Source of the DNA: Ferrimicrobium sp.
GTDB taxonomy: Bacteria; Actinomycetota; Acidimicrobiia; Acidimicrobiales; Acidimicrobiaceae
Assembly: GCF_027364955.1 (NCBI RefSeq)
Contig: NZ_DAHXOI010000001.1
Coordinates: 1-64,000 of the forward strand
Length of the DNA: 64,000 nt
Reading direction: 5' to 3'
A program made the translations under genes and the position numbers. Positions within the stretch are counted from its first letter, which is position 1; each line of letters opens with the position of its first letter. Of the stretch, positions 27,677-36,295 are shown piece after piece. The notes under the pieces were generated by a model. The model saw only the letters and a program-made list of their open reading frames with translations, was not told the origin of the DNA and ran no database searches.

Positions 27677-27904
27677 CTATTCTGGGTTGTTGCTCTCGTC
27701 GGGCTTTGTTGCCTCGGCACGTGGCTGCTCGTCGGGCTTGTCCGCAGTGGAGCGGGCGCCTTCGTCGACGCCTTTCTTGAACTCAGAGGTCGCTGACCCA
27801 ATCGAACGAGCGAGACCGGGAAGCCGCTTACCTCCAAAGATGAGGAGGAGCACGACGACGACAACAATGAGGTCGGTAGGACTGAATATATCTGCTAGTA
27901 ACAT
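27677..27904 (-). CDS. tatA: Sec-independent (Tat) translocase subunit TatA
   Basis: Pore-forming subunit of the twin-arginine protein export machine. The 75-residue protein has a short N-terminal hydrophobic helix (about residues 9-25), the hinge FGGKRLPGLAR, an amphipathic helix with SIGSATSEFKKG, and a charged, disordered tail, the standard TatA plan. The ATG at 27904 is chosen; the frame continues to 28030 only by chance. It is divergent from the DedA gene by 50 bases. A Tat client, the Rieske protein QcrA, is encoded upstream in the same region. tatC is not in the window. Confidence 0.93.
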   Translation of the reverse strand: MLLADIFSPTDLIVVVVVLLLIFGGKRLPGLARSIGSATSEFKKGVDEGARSTADKPDEQPRAEATKPDESNNPE

Positions 27905-27954
27905 GGTACTCCTTCGGTACTTCTCCATTAACTTAGCACGAGAGGTTAGGAAAA

Positions 27955-28590
27955 GTGAACTTTCTCGTCTCCCGGCTATTATCTGTTCCTTCGTTGCTGG
28001 CGCTGGTTCTGGTTTTCGCCTTTCCCGCATTGGAAGCCTCTATTTTCTTGGGTTTCATCTTCCCTGGTGAGACCGCTGTCGTGTTTGGGGGCGTCTTAGC
28101 TGCTGAGGGTCGATTCCCGGTATGGCTCGTAGGCGGGATTGCGGCTGCGGGTGCAATTATTGGTGATTCGGTTGGCTATTGGGTAGGTGCTCGGTACGGG
28201 CCACGGGTGATGAAGAAGATTCCACGCCGACTCTTAAAGCCGGAGTCGCTTGACAAGGCTATTGATCTGTTGCGTCGACGGGGGGGGCTTGGCGTGTTTG
28301 TTGGCCGGTTTACGACGGTGCTTCGCGTGTTGATTCCAGGAGCTGCGGGGATTGCCGAGATGCGCTACCGGCGGTTCCTTGTCTTTAATGCGCTCGGCGG
28401 CATCTGTTGGGCTGGCCTCTACACAGGGCTCGGTTATGTCGCAGGAGCGAACTATGCATCCGTTCTCAAGGATGCAAGCCTAACGAGTGAGATTGTGTTG
28501 GCGCTAGTGGTCGTCTTGTTCTTCGGTGTCGGGTTATACCGACACTTTGGTCCGTCCCTGCGTAAGCCAAAGCCGGCTACAGAGGATTGA
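27955..28590 (+). CDS. DedA-family membrane protein
   Basis: A 211-residue membrane protein of the DedA/SNARE-associated family, which act as lipid flippases (undecaprenyl phosphate or phospholipid recycling) and support proton-motive force. Visible: EASIFLGFIFPGETAV at the first helix, GAIIGDSVGYWVG with the conserved acid, RRRGGLGVFVGRF with the essential arginine, and FNALGGICWAGLYTGLGY. GTG at 27955 follows AGGTTAGGAAA. Divergent from tatA. Confidence 0.9.
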   Translation: MNFLVSRLLSVPSLLALVLVFAFPALEASIFLGFIFPGETAVVFGGVLAAEGRFPVWLVGGIAAAGAIIGDSVGYWVGARYGPRVMKKIPRRLLKPESLDKAIDLLRRRGGLGVFVGRFTTVLRVLIPGAAGIAEMRYRRFLVFNALGGICWAGLYTGLGYVAGANYASVLKDASLTSEIVLALVVVLFFGVGLYRHFGPSLRKPKPATED

Positions 28591-28628
28591 TATGTGCCGT
28601 TTTGGGAGTGTGAGAGTGGTTGGAAACC

Positions 28629-29498
28629 TCAGATCTCCCTCCTACGACGAAGTCGCTCGGTGAGGAAGGGGATGGTGAGTGTCCTCGTGGCGTGCAGCTG
28701 GGCGATTGGCGATACCCGTAGGCCGCGAAAGGCAATCTTGACGAGGAGCGATAGGTCACGTTGCAACAGCGCAGCGACCAACATCCGTTGGACGTGCCAG
28801 GCGATGATGCGTTCGCGGTCGGTAGGGTCAAGGAGCGCCATGGCGTCAGTGGTGTGGATCATCCGTTCCAGAGTTGCCCAGAAGCGATGTAGGTCCTTAG
28901 AGACGCCGTCAGGTGAATCACGGTAGAGAACGAATTCCTGTTCAAGAACGGCCAAGGTGCCCTTCTTGGCACAGGCAATCCAGAACGCCCAGTCTTCGAC
29001 GGTATCGAGTTTGGAGTCAAACCCGCCGACCTCGGCTGCGAGCTGGCTGCGCATGAGGACTGTTGATGTTTGGAATTGATTCATCAAGGTGAGGTCTCGG
29101 TAGCTCAACCAACGAAGCGACCAGTCCTGGCGCGGTATGGGAGACGTCCGCGACCAGCGAGTGGCGACGAGGTCGAGCTGTGGGTGTTGCTCCAGAAGCC
29201 TGATCTGGCGCTCCAGCTTCGTCGGATGCCAGACGTCATCGTCGTCGAGGAATGCGATAACGTCGCCATTGACATGAGCTAAACCCGCGTTACGCGCCGC
29301 GGAAACGCCCTGGTTACGCTGCTCGATGATCGTTGCTGCAGGGATGACGCTGCGCGCAATCGCTACGGAATCATCGGTGGAGCCATCATCGACGATGATG
29401 ATCTCATGCGGTGGGGTTGACTGTGCTGTTACGCTCTCCAGAGCAGCGGCAAGGGTGGTGCGGGCGTTGTAGCAGGTGACGATGACTGAGATTTGCAT
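28629..29498 (-). CDS. Family 2 glycosyltransferase
   Basis: A 289-residue cytosolic-facing GT-A enzyme, with ISVIVTCYNARTT, VDDGSTDDS, the GVSAARNAGLA segment and the metal-binding FLDDDDVW near residue 85, and an acceptor-side DTVEDWAFWI at about 167. No membrane segments apart from a mildly hydrophobic C-terminus. Typical of enzymes that build cell-surface polysaccharide or glycolipid; donor and acceptor unknown. It stands alone, convergent with dedA and divergent from murE, so context gives no further clue. Confidence 0.88.
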   Translation of the reverse strand: MQISVIVTCYNARTTLAAALESVTAQSTPPHEIIIVDDGSTDDSVAIARSVIPAATIIEQRNQGVSAARNAGLAHVNGDVIAFLDDDDVWHPTKLERQIRLLEQHPQLDLVATRWSRTSPIPRQDWSLRWLSYRDLTLMNQFQTSTVLMRSQLAAEVGGFDSKLDTVEDWAFWIACAKKGTLAVLEQEFVLYRDSPDGVSKDLHRFWATLERMIHTTDAMALLDPTDRERIIAWHVQRMLVAALLQRDLSLLVKIAFRGLRVSPIAQLHATRTLTIPFLTERLRRRREI

Positions 29499-29578
29499 TG
29501 ACTCCCAGGATTCTGTTGATGGTTGCGGCTGCTAGCCTAGCATCTCATGAGTGACGGCTTTTCGGCGAGACGATCTTA

Positions 29579-31036
29579 TTGCCTGGACTAGCGGAGCTCG
29601 CTGGGCTGTTGCCCTCGGCGCAGCTGATTGGCGAATCGGTGTTGTTGACGGATCTGACGCTTGACTCGCGGGCGGTTCGCCCTGGGTCGCTATTCTGCGC
29701 AACACGGGGCAGCCGTTATGACGGGCATATCTTCATCGATGATGCTATCGAGGCCGGTGCGGCGGCGGTGATGGTCGCGCATCCAGTCAACGTGAAGGTT
29801 CCCCAACTCATCGTCCCATCGGTGCGTCACGCGATCGGCCGTGTTGCGAGTTATTTTTTCGGTGAGCCGTCGAAGTCCCTAGAGGTGATTGGCATCACGG
29901 GCACCAACGGGAAGACGACCACCTCGTACCTGATCGAGTCGGTGTTGAATGGGACCGACCGCAGCGTTGGTCTCATCGGAACGATCGAATCGAGATTTGC
30001 CGGGCTCAATCGGCCGAGCATCTATACGACACCGGAGGCCCCTGACCTGCACCGTCTCTTGGCCGACATGCTCCACGATGGAACGCAGTCCGTCGTCATG
30101 GAGGTCTCGTCGCATGGTATCGACCAGCATCGAATTGATTCGATGCGTTTTGAGGTGGCCGTGTTCACGAATCTGTCGCCCGAACATCTCGACTATCACG
30201 GCACGATGGAGCAGTACTATTACACCAAGGCGCGCCTGTTCGTGCCGGCCCTTACCAATGTCGCTGTCATCGGTACGGATACCGAGTGGGGGCGTCGGCT
30301 AGCCAGTCAAGTGGCGGTTGAACATGTGACCTACGGGCCGGGACCAAGCAATGATTTTGTCGTCTCAGATATTGAGCTCCTTCCGATTGGCACTCGTTTT
30401 CTCCTCCGCCACCATGGACAGACAACCCAGCTGACGGTACCAATTCTTGGCGCACACAATGCGTACAACGCAGCAGCGGCAGCAGCAGTGGGCTTTATCC
30501 TGGGGGTGGACCAAGACGTTGTCTATGCGGGCATAGAGAATTGTCATGCGGTGGCTGGCCGTTTTGAGTCGATCACGATGGGGCAGGATTTTCAGGTCGT
30601 GGTGGACTACGCGCATACCCCAGATGCGATCCGATCGCTTATCGAGACGGTCAGGCTTCAGTCCTCGGTCGGCAAAGTCATCTTGGTGGCAGGGGCTCGC
30701 GGACGACGCGATCGACTCAAGCGCCCAGAGCTCGGCCGCGCTGCGGCGACGAGCGATCTTGCGATCCTGACGGCAGATAACCCAGGTGATGAAGAGCCTG
30801 CTGAGATTGTCGCTCAGTTATTGGCTGGCACCCTCGACGTCGCCACCTCTCGTATTGTGGTCGAACTAGATAGGCGTAGGGCGATCGAGCTCGCTATTGA
30901 CGAGGCTGAACCGGGAGACACGGTGCTCATTGTGGGTAGAGGGCATGAACAGAGCTTGAGAGTTGGACCTGCGGTTGTCTATCTAGACGATCGCGAGGTT
31001 GCGCGGTCGGCGTTGATCGCCCGCAGTAGCCGCTGA
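29579..31036 (+). CDS. murE: UDP-MurNAc-tripeptide ligase (MurE)
   Basis: Adds the third amino acid (meso-diaminopimelate or L-lysine) to UDP-MurNAc-L-Ala-D-Glu. The 485-residue protein has GITGTNGKTTTSYLIE (ATP loop, about residues 105-120), SVVMEVSSHG, TNLSPEHLDYHGTM with the carbamylated-lysine region, and GARGRRDRLKRPELG. The specificity motif, which is DNPR in DAP enzymes, reads DNPG (residues 400-403), so the arginine that contacts DAP is absent. TTG start at 29579 lacks a strong ribosome-binding site and is uncertain. Stands apart from other mur genes; divergent from the GT2 gene. Confidence 0.93.
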   Translation: MPGLAELAGLLPSAQLIGESVLLTDLTLDSRAVRPGSLFCATRGSRYDGHIFIDDAIEAGAAAVMVAHPVNVKVPQLIVPSVRHAIGRVASYFFGEPSKSLEVIGITGTNGKTTTSYLIESVLNGTDRSVGLIGTIESRFAGLNRPSIYTTPEAPDLHRLLADMLHDGTQSVVMEVSSHGIDQHRIDSMRFEVAVFTNLSPEHLDYHGTMEQYYYTKARLFVPALTNVAVIGTDTEWGRRLASQVAVEHVTYGPGPSNDFVVSDIELLPIGTRFLLRHHGQTTQLTVPILGAHNAYNAAAAAAVGFILGVDQDVVYAGIENCHAVAGRFESITMGQDFQVVVDYAHTPDAIRSLIETVRLQSSVGKVILVAGARGRRDRLKRPELGRAAATSDLAILTADNPGDEEPAEIVAQLLAGTLDVATSRIVVELDRRRAIELAIDEAEPGDTVLIVGRGHEQSLRVGPAVVYLDDREVARSALIARSSR

Positions 31037-31039
31037 GAC

Positions 31040-31876
31040 CTACACCCTCTTCCGGTAGATATTGACCGAAAGCGGAATCATGATGATCAAGAGGCCGATG
31101 CACCAGATGATCGCGGTGATGGTCAAATCACCGGTGGTGGACTGGGCTGCACGGGCTGCGACCGGGCCGTCCATGAGGCTCCTTGCGGCATTGACCGCCA
31201 CGCTCAGCGGTTGGTGATTGGCAAAGCCACGCAGCCATGAAGGCATACTCTCCACGGGCACGAAGGCAGATGAGGCGAAGGTCAGTGGGAAGAGCAAGGG
31301 GAAGGCCATCACCTGCGCGGTTTCACTGTTAGGCGCGGCCAGACCGATCAAAGCAAAGAACCACGAAAGCGCATAGGCAAAGAGGAGAGCGATGCCGATT
31401 CCCGCGAAAAACTCCCCGACGTTGGTTCCGATGCGAAAGCCGACTAAGAAACCGACGATCACCATGATGACGATCACCACCAGGTTGCGGATGAGATCGG
31501 CGATGGTTCTTCCCGCCAAAACCGCTGAGCGTGTCATGGGAAGGGCATGGAAGCGTTCAATGAGCCCTTTCTGGAGGTCCTCGGCCAAGCCGACGCCGGT
31601 CTGGACAGAGCCAAAGGCGATCGTCTGGATGAAGATCCCTGGCATCAGATAGTTGACGTAGCTCAGACCAAGCTTGGAGGTCTCTGACCCGATGGCACCT
31701 CCGAAGACGTAGCGGAAGAGCAGTACGAACATCACTGGTTGGATCGTGGAGAAGACCAACGACTGGGGTATGCGGACATAGTTCAGGAGATTGCGCTTGG
31801 TGATCGTGAGGGCATCAGCCACCATCCAATAGAGACGAGAGCGGTGCGGACTGGTCGTAAGTTCTGCGAGTGCCAT
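31040..31876 (-). CDS. ABC-2 type exporter permease (DrrB-like)
   Basis: A 278-residue membrane permease with six predicted helices. It has an N-terminal amphipathic segment, TKRNLLNYVRIPQSLVFSTIQP, the MPGIFIQTIAFGS segment and the ABC-2 signature region PLTFASSAFVPVESMPSWLRG, which matches DrrB-type exporters. ATG at 31876 lies 2 bases past the stop of the ATPase gene; the two overlap or abut as a transport operon. Likely exports a drug, lipid or polyketide-like compound; substrate unknown. Confidence 0.9.
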   Translation of the reverse strand: MALAELTTSPHRSRLYWMVADALTITKRNLLNYVRIPQSLVFSTIQPVMFVLLFRYVFGGAIGSETSKLGLSYVNYLMPGIFIQTIAFGSVQTGVGLAEDLQKGLIERFHALPMTRSAVLAGRTIADLIRNLVVIVIMVIVGFLVGFRIGTNVGEFFAGIGIALLFAYALSWFFALIGLAAPNSETAQVMAFPLLFPLTFASSAFVPVESMPSWLRGFANHQPLSVAVNAARSLMDGPVAARAAQSTTGDLTITAIIWCIGLLIIMIPLSVNIYRKRV

Positions 31877-31880
31877 GGGC

Positions 31881-32828
31881 CTATCCTTCCATTGTCGCTG
31901 GTTGTTCGGTGAGCGCGAGAAAGACATCGTCGAGGCTCGGTTCGCGAAGGTTGATTCTGGTTGGGTTGATCTTTTCGTTGAGCAGACGCTCAAGCACCAG
32001 TGCGGTGGTCGCTGCGCCATCAGCCACAGGAATCTCTAAGCGATTCTCAACCTGTTGTACGGCCGCTGAGGCCAGCGGGTTGACGGCCGCCTTGGCTTTG
32101 TCAGTGACCTCTTCGTCCTTGAAGGAAAGTTCCAGCACCGTTGCTCCAAAGTTCGCTTTGAGCTGATCTGGCGTGCCCTCGGCGATCACGAGACCATGAT
32201 CGACGACAGCGATCCGCGATGCCAGTCGATCCGCCTCCTCAAGGTATTGCGTGGTCAGCAGTACGGTCGTTCCATTCACCAGGAGTTTTTCGATGATCTC
32301 CCAAAGGTCGTTACGACTTTTGGGATCGAGGCCGGTGGTAGGTTCATCGAGGAACAAGACCGGAGGCTGTGCGACGAGGGCCGCAGCGAGGTCAAGGCGC
32401 CGTCGCATCCCTCCTGAGTAAGTACTGAGCACACGTTTGGCTGCGTACTCAAGGCCAAAGTCATGGAGGAGCTCAGCGGAACGGTCCCTTGCAACTTGTT
32501 TCGGGAGGTGGTTGAGCCGACTAATCATGAAGAGATTCTCTTCACCCGTTAGCCGTTCGTCGACTGCCGCAGCCTGACCCGCAAGACCGAGGTGTTCACG
32601 GACCTGTTGGGGGGATTTGGTGACGTCGATGCCCATAATGGTCGCCTGGCCATTGTCGGGAGGGATGATGGTGGTGAGAATCCTGACGATGGTCGTCTTC
32701 CCAGCCCCGTTAGGGCCGAGTAGACCAAAAACGGTTCCAGCCTCCACCTGAAAGCTCACATCCTCCAGAGCGGTAACGCCTCCTTTGAACGTTTTGCGCA
32801 GGTTGCGCACCTCGATGGCTAGGGTCAT
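31881..32828 (-). CDS. ABC exporter ATPase (DrrA-like)
   Basis: A 315-residue ATPase with Walker A GPNGAGKTT, Q-loop region, ABC signature YSGGMRRRLDLA, Walker B LFLDEPTTGLD and the DrrA-type C-terminal extension (residues about 220-315) typical of daunorubicin-resistance family exporters. The ATG at 32828 has GGAGGTG 5 bases upstream and is preferred over a start at 32852. First gene of the two-gene transport operon. Likely partner: the adjacent permease. Substrate not predictable from sequence. Confidence 0.92.
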   Translation of the reverse strand: MTLAIEVRNLRKTFKGGVTALEDVSFQVEAGTVFGLLGPNGAGKTTIVRILTTIIPPDNGQATIMGIDVTKSPQQVREHLGLAGQAAAVDERLTGEENLFMISRLNHLPKQVARDRSAELLHDFGLEYAAKRVLSTYSGGMRRRLDLAAALVAQPPVLFLDEPTTGLDPKSRNDLWEIIEKLLVNGTTVLLTTQYLEEADRLASRIAVVDHGLVIAEGTPDQLKANFGATVLELSFKDEEVTDKAKAAVNPLASAAVQQVENRLEIPVADGAATTALVLERLLNEKINPTRINLREPSLDDVFLALTEQPATMEG

Positions 32829-33177
32829 CTCACCTCCGATGGACTCGATCAAATATCGTGTTGTTTGGGGACTCGGCCGACGAAGACGTCGTTGTTCCGT
32901 GCTCGCTGTCCTCAGGCTAGTTGTTTCTCTACAGATCTTCCTATCTCAACATAGGAATAATGCCTGATTAATCCCGACAGCAGGGGATAAGTTCGTGTCA
33001 GGCCCCATGCTTGCAGCAGACCCTGAGGCCGAGGTTGTCCTGGCCTCAAACAGTTAGCAGGAGCGTCAGGTACCTCACTGGCTTACTTTACCGTCCCTGG
33101 GCGGCCGTCTTTGCCCTACTGTTCTTTGGTGGGCTCGTCAGAGCCGGGTCTCTCGGCGTATCGAGACATGGACCGAG
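32829..33177. other. 349-bp gap without a gene
   Basis: Lies between the ABC transporter operon and the tRNA. It should hold the leftward promoter of the transporter. A 7-base stem (TGAGGCC 33024-33030 with GGCCTCA 33042-33048) could end the leftward tRNA transcript, but has no T-run. No supportable coding frame. Confidence 0.5.
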
Positions 33178-33249
33178 CGCCCCCGGTAGGATTCGAACCT
33201 ACGCACCCGGCTCCGGAGGCCGATGCTCTATCCCCTGAGCTACGGGGGC
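33178..33249 (-). tRNA. tRNA-Arg (anticodon CCG)
   Basis: A complete 72-base cloverleaf on the minus strand. Acceptor GCCCCCG pairs with CGGGGGC; D-arm GCTC-GAGC with an 8-base loop; anticodon stem TCGGC/GCCGG with loop CTCCGGA; T-arm GTAGG/CCTAC with loop TTCGAAT; discriminator G. The CCA end is not encoded. It is divergent from argS, whose product charges it. Confidence 0.96.
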
Positions 33250-33390
33250 TCAATCAGGCGAACACGAGTCTAGCGTTCTCTCAGGTCCAAGACGCCGAGT
33301 GCATTGTCTGCGCTGGTAGCGCTGATATGCTTTGCTCAAAGCTCTTCGTTGCCCGGCGATAGCTGTATTCGATACGTGAAGGAGTGGACA

Positions 33391-35013
33391 GTGGCGATTG
33401 CAGACCGGCTGTTAACGTTGGTGCATACCACTGCACAGGATAGTTTTGCGACACTTCAGGCTGATCCTACACCGTTGCAGGCGGTTGCGATTGATGAACC
33501 AGCGATCCCTGATCATGGCGATTATGCGACAAATGCAGCGATGGTGCTCGCAAAGACACTGGGAGCGCCGCCTCGGATCATCGCTGAGCAGCTCGCCGAG
33601 CGACTTCGTGCCGATGCAATGGTGGATCGGGTGACCGTCGCTGGTCCTGGCTTCTTGAACTTTTGGATCGCTCCCGAGGCGTTGGGCCGAGAGATTACGG
33701 CACTGCTTGACGAAAAGGTTGAGTACTTTCGCCCTGATCTAGGCCACGGCGTCACCGCCCAGGTCGAGTTCGTGTCGGCGAACCCTACTGGTCCGCTCCA
33801 TGTTGGCAATGGTTGGCTTGCGACCTACGGTGATGCGCTGAGTCGGCTGCTCGAATTTGTGAACTATCGGGTGACTCGAGAGTACTACGTGAACGATACC
33901 GGGGGGCAGATTCGACAGCTTGGTGCCTCTATCATTGCGGTCCGGCGTGGAGACGAGGTACCTGAAGGTGGATATCAGGGCGCGTATATCTCTGATCTGG
34001 CGCTGCGTTATCAGGGCGCAGATGATGTGGTGGAGGCTGGTAGCTGGGCTGTCCCGATCATCCTGGAATTGGTCCGAGCAACGCTTGGTTCACTCGGCAT
34101 CGAGATGGATAGTTGGTTTTCGCAGGCTTCGATCGAGGAGTCGGGGGATGTCGCCGAGGTGGTGGCCAAGTTGGATGCCCAAGGAGCGACCTATGAGCGT
34201 GACGGCGCGCTCTGGTTCGCCTCTGAGCGCTTTGGTGATAGCCGTGACCGGGTGATGCGCAAGTCTAACGGAGACTTCACCTACCTTGCCGGAGATATCG
34301 CCTATCACTACAACAAGCTTGTAGTCCGATCGTTTGCGCTGGTGATCGACGTTCTGGGGGCCGATCATCATGGTCAAGTTGCCTCCATGATGGCTGCGGT
34401 GCGCGCGCTCGGCATCGATGAACATCGGTTGGAGATCAAACTTGGTCAGATGGTATCCCTGCTCGAACAGGGCCAAGCGGTGAAGTTCTCCAAGCGCGCT
34501 GGAACGGCGATTCCACTCGACTGGCTGATCCAAGAGTTGGGCCGTGATGCAACGCGGCTGCTGATCCTCTCTAGCTCCATCGATCGCGCCTCGCAGATCG
34601 ACTTGGTGCAGGCAAAAGCGCAGTCGATGGAGAACCCGGTCTATTACATACAGTACGCCTATGCCCGCATCTCGGCATTGCTGCGCAACGTGGTGAGTCG
34701 TGGTGTGAACATTGAAACCAGTTCGCCTGAAGCACTGGCTGGTCTAAGCCATCCTCGTGAGGTAGCCCTGATGAAGGATCTGTTGCGGTTGGAATCGGTG
34801 ATCACACGTGCTGCACACGAGCGGGCTCCCCATAAGATCGTCGGCTGGCTCATGCAGGCGGCCGCTGATTTTCATGGGTTCTACCATGACTGTCCAGTAC
34901 TCACGGCTGAGCCTGCCGTGCGCGACGCTCGACTGACCTTGGCAACAGCCACACAACTCGCGTTAGGGGTTGCGCTTGAACTGCTCGGGGTAACGCCCCT
35001 TGAGGAGATGTGA
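33391..35013 (+). CDS. argS: Arginyl-tRNA synthetase
   Basis: Class I aminoacyl-tRNA synthetase that charges tRNA-Arg. The 540-residue protein has an N-terminal tRNA D-loop recognition domain, the HIGH-type HVGN in NPTGPLHVGNGW near residue 135, the KFSKR loop (KMSKS equivalent), and an anticodon-binding C-terminal domain beginning YAYARISALLRN. Starts at the GTG at 33391, 6 bases after AAGGAG. A longer frame to 33304 is unlikely. It opens the argS-lysA-hom-thrC operon and its 3' end overlaps or abuts lysA. Confidence 0.96.
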   Translation: MAIADRLLTLVHTTAQDSFATLQADPTPLQAVAIDEPAIPDHGDYATNAAMVLAKTLGAPPRIIAEQLAERLRADAMVDRVTVAGPGFLNFWIAPEALGREITALLDEKVEYFRPDLGHGVTAQVEFVSANPTGPLHVGNGWLATYGDALSRLLEFVNYRVTREYYVNDTGGQIRQLGASIIAVRRGDEVPEGGYQGAYISDLALRYQGADDVVEAGSWAVPIILELVRATLGSLGIEMDSWFSQASIEESGDVAEVVAKLDAQGATYERDGALWFASERFGDSRDRVMRKSNGDFTYLAGDIAYHYNKLVVRSFALVIDVLGADHHGQVASMMAAVRALGIDEHRLEIKLGQMVSLLEQGQAVKFSKRAGTAIPLDWLIQELGRDATRLLILSSSIDRASQIDLVQAKAQSMENPVYYIQYAYARISALLRNVVSRGVNIETSSPEALAGLSHPREVALMKDLLRLESVITRAAHERAPHKIVGWLMQAAADFHGFYHDCPVLTAEPAVRDARLTLATATQLALGVALELLGVTPLEEM

Positions 35014-35014
35014 G

Positions 35015-36295
35015 TTGGCTGACCTAGGGGTCCTTCCTGAACATCTCGCCCCTCTAAGTGCCACCGTCGATGGTGTTGGTGAGCTCCTGGTGGGTGGCCT
35101 CGCGGTGAGCGAGCTCGCGGGCCGTTTTGGAACCCCGCTGTTCATCTATGATGAGGGGCATCTCCGGAGCCGGATGCGAGAGGCAGTCAGCGGGTTTGGT
35201 CGAGGACAAGTCATCTACGCTTCCAAGGCATTCCCGACGATTGCCATGGCAAGGATCGTAGATGAAGAACGGTTGTGGTGGGATGCAGCGTCGCTTGGAG
35301 AGATGAAAGCTGGTCTGCTTGGTGGAGTGAGGCCATCGCGTATGGTGCTCCATGGGAATAACAAGTCGATGGAGGAGTTACGGTCGGCGGTCGAGGTGGG
35401 GGTCGGCAGAGTGGTGGTCGATTCATTCGATGAAATCGACCGGCTTGAACGTCTGGCGGGAGATGCGATCTATGTGTGGCTTCGGGTGACCCCTGGTATT
35501 GAGGCGCACACGCATGCCTATGTACGTACGGGGCAACAGGACTCCAAGTTTGGTTTCAATCTTGCCAATGGGGACGCTCAACGCGCGATTACGCGGATGA
35601 AGACGAGTTCACGTTTCGTGCTGTCTGGCCTCCACTGTCACATCGGTTCTCAGGTTTTTGCGCTGGACTCCTTCCGCGATGCGGTGGCGATCATGGTGGA
35701 GCTTGTAGAAGAGAACGATGTTGAGGAGTTGTGCATCGGTGGTGGGTTCGGAGTAGGCTATCTGCGAGATGAGCTGGTCCCCTCGCTTGGCGATTGGACA
35801 CATTGGCTCCGAGAAACCTTCGATGCACATGGCATTGACCCTGAGCGAACCTTTGTTGAACCAGGTCGCGCAATCGCTGCTGCAGCCGCGGTTACCGTCT
35901 ACACCGTTGGAGTCATCAAAACGATACCGGGAGTACGTACGTATGTGGCAGTCGATGGAGGTATGAGCGACAATCCGCGTCCCGTCCTCTACGGGAGTGG
36001 TTACGAAGCCTATGTTCCCTCTCGCTTATTTGCTGCGCATGATACGACGGTGGCCCTTGTCGGTAAACATTGTGAGTCGGGAGATGTGCTCGTACGAGAG
36101 GCCTGTCTCCCGTCGGATCTACGCGTCGGCGAACTCGTCATGACACCTGTCACTGGCGCCTATGGTTGGGCGATGGGATCGAACTATAACAAGCTTCCAC
36201 GACCGGCTGTTGTTGGAGTGCACCAGGGGCAAGCGCGATTGATGGTCCGGAGGGAGACCGTTGATGATCTCTTTCGTTTGGAGTTGGGTCTATGA
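35015..36295 (+). CDS. lysA: Diaminopimelate decarboxylase
   Basis: PLP enzyme converting meso-diaminopimelate to L-lysine. The 426-residue protein has FIYDEGHLR, the PLP lysine in VIYASKAFPT, LHCHIGSQ, the phosphate-binding EELCIGGGFGVGY, FVEPGRAI and the active-site cysteine in GKHCESGD from the partner subunit. TTG at 35015 sits 7 bases after GAGGAG. Downstream of argS (one base gap) and coupled to hom by a 4-base ATGA overlap. Confidence 0.95.
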   Translation: MADLGVLPEHLAPLSATVDGVGELLVGGLAVSELAGRFGTPLFIYDEGHLRSRMREAVSGFGRGQVIYASKAFPTIAMARIVDEERLWWDAASLGEMKAGLLGGVRPSRMVLHGNNKSMEELRSAVEVGVGRVVVDSFDEIDRLERLAGDAIYVWLRVTPGIEAHTHAYVRTGQQDSKFGFNLANGDAQRAITRMKTSSRFVLSGLHCHIGSQVFALDSFRDAVAIMVELVEENDVEELCIGGGFGVGYLRDELVPSLGDWTHWLRETFDAHGIDPERTFVEPGRAIAAAAAVTVYTVGVIKTIPGVRTYVAVDGGMSDNPRPVLYGSGYEAYVPSRLFAAHDTTVALVGKHCESGDVLVREACLPSDLRVGELVMTPVTGAYGWAMGSNYNKLPRPAVVGVHQGQARLMVRRETVDDLFRLELGL

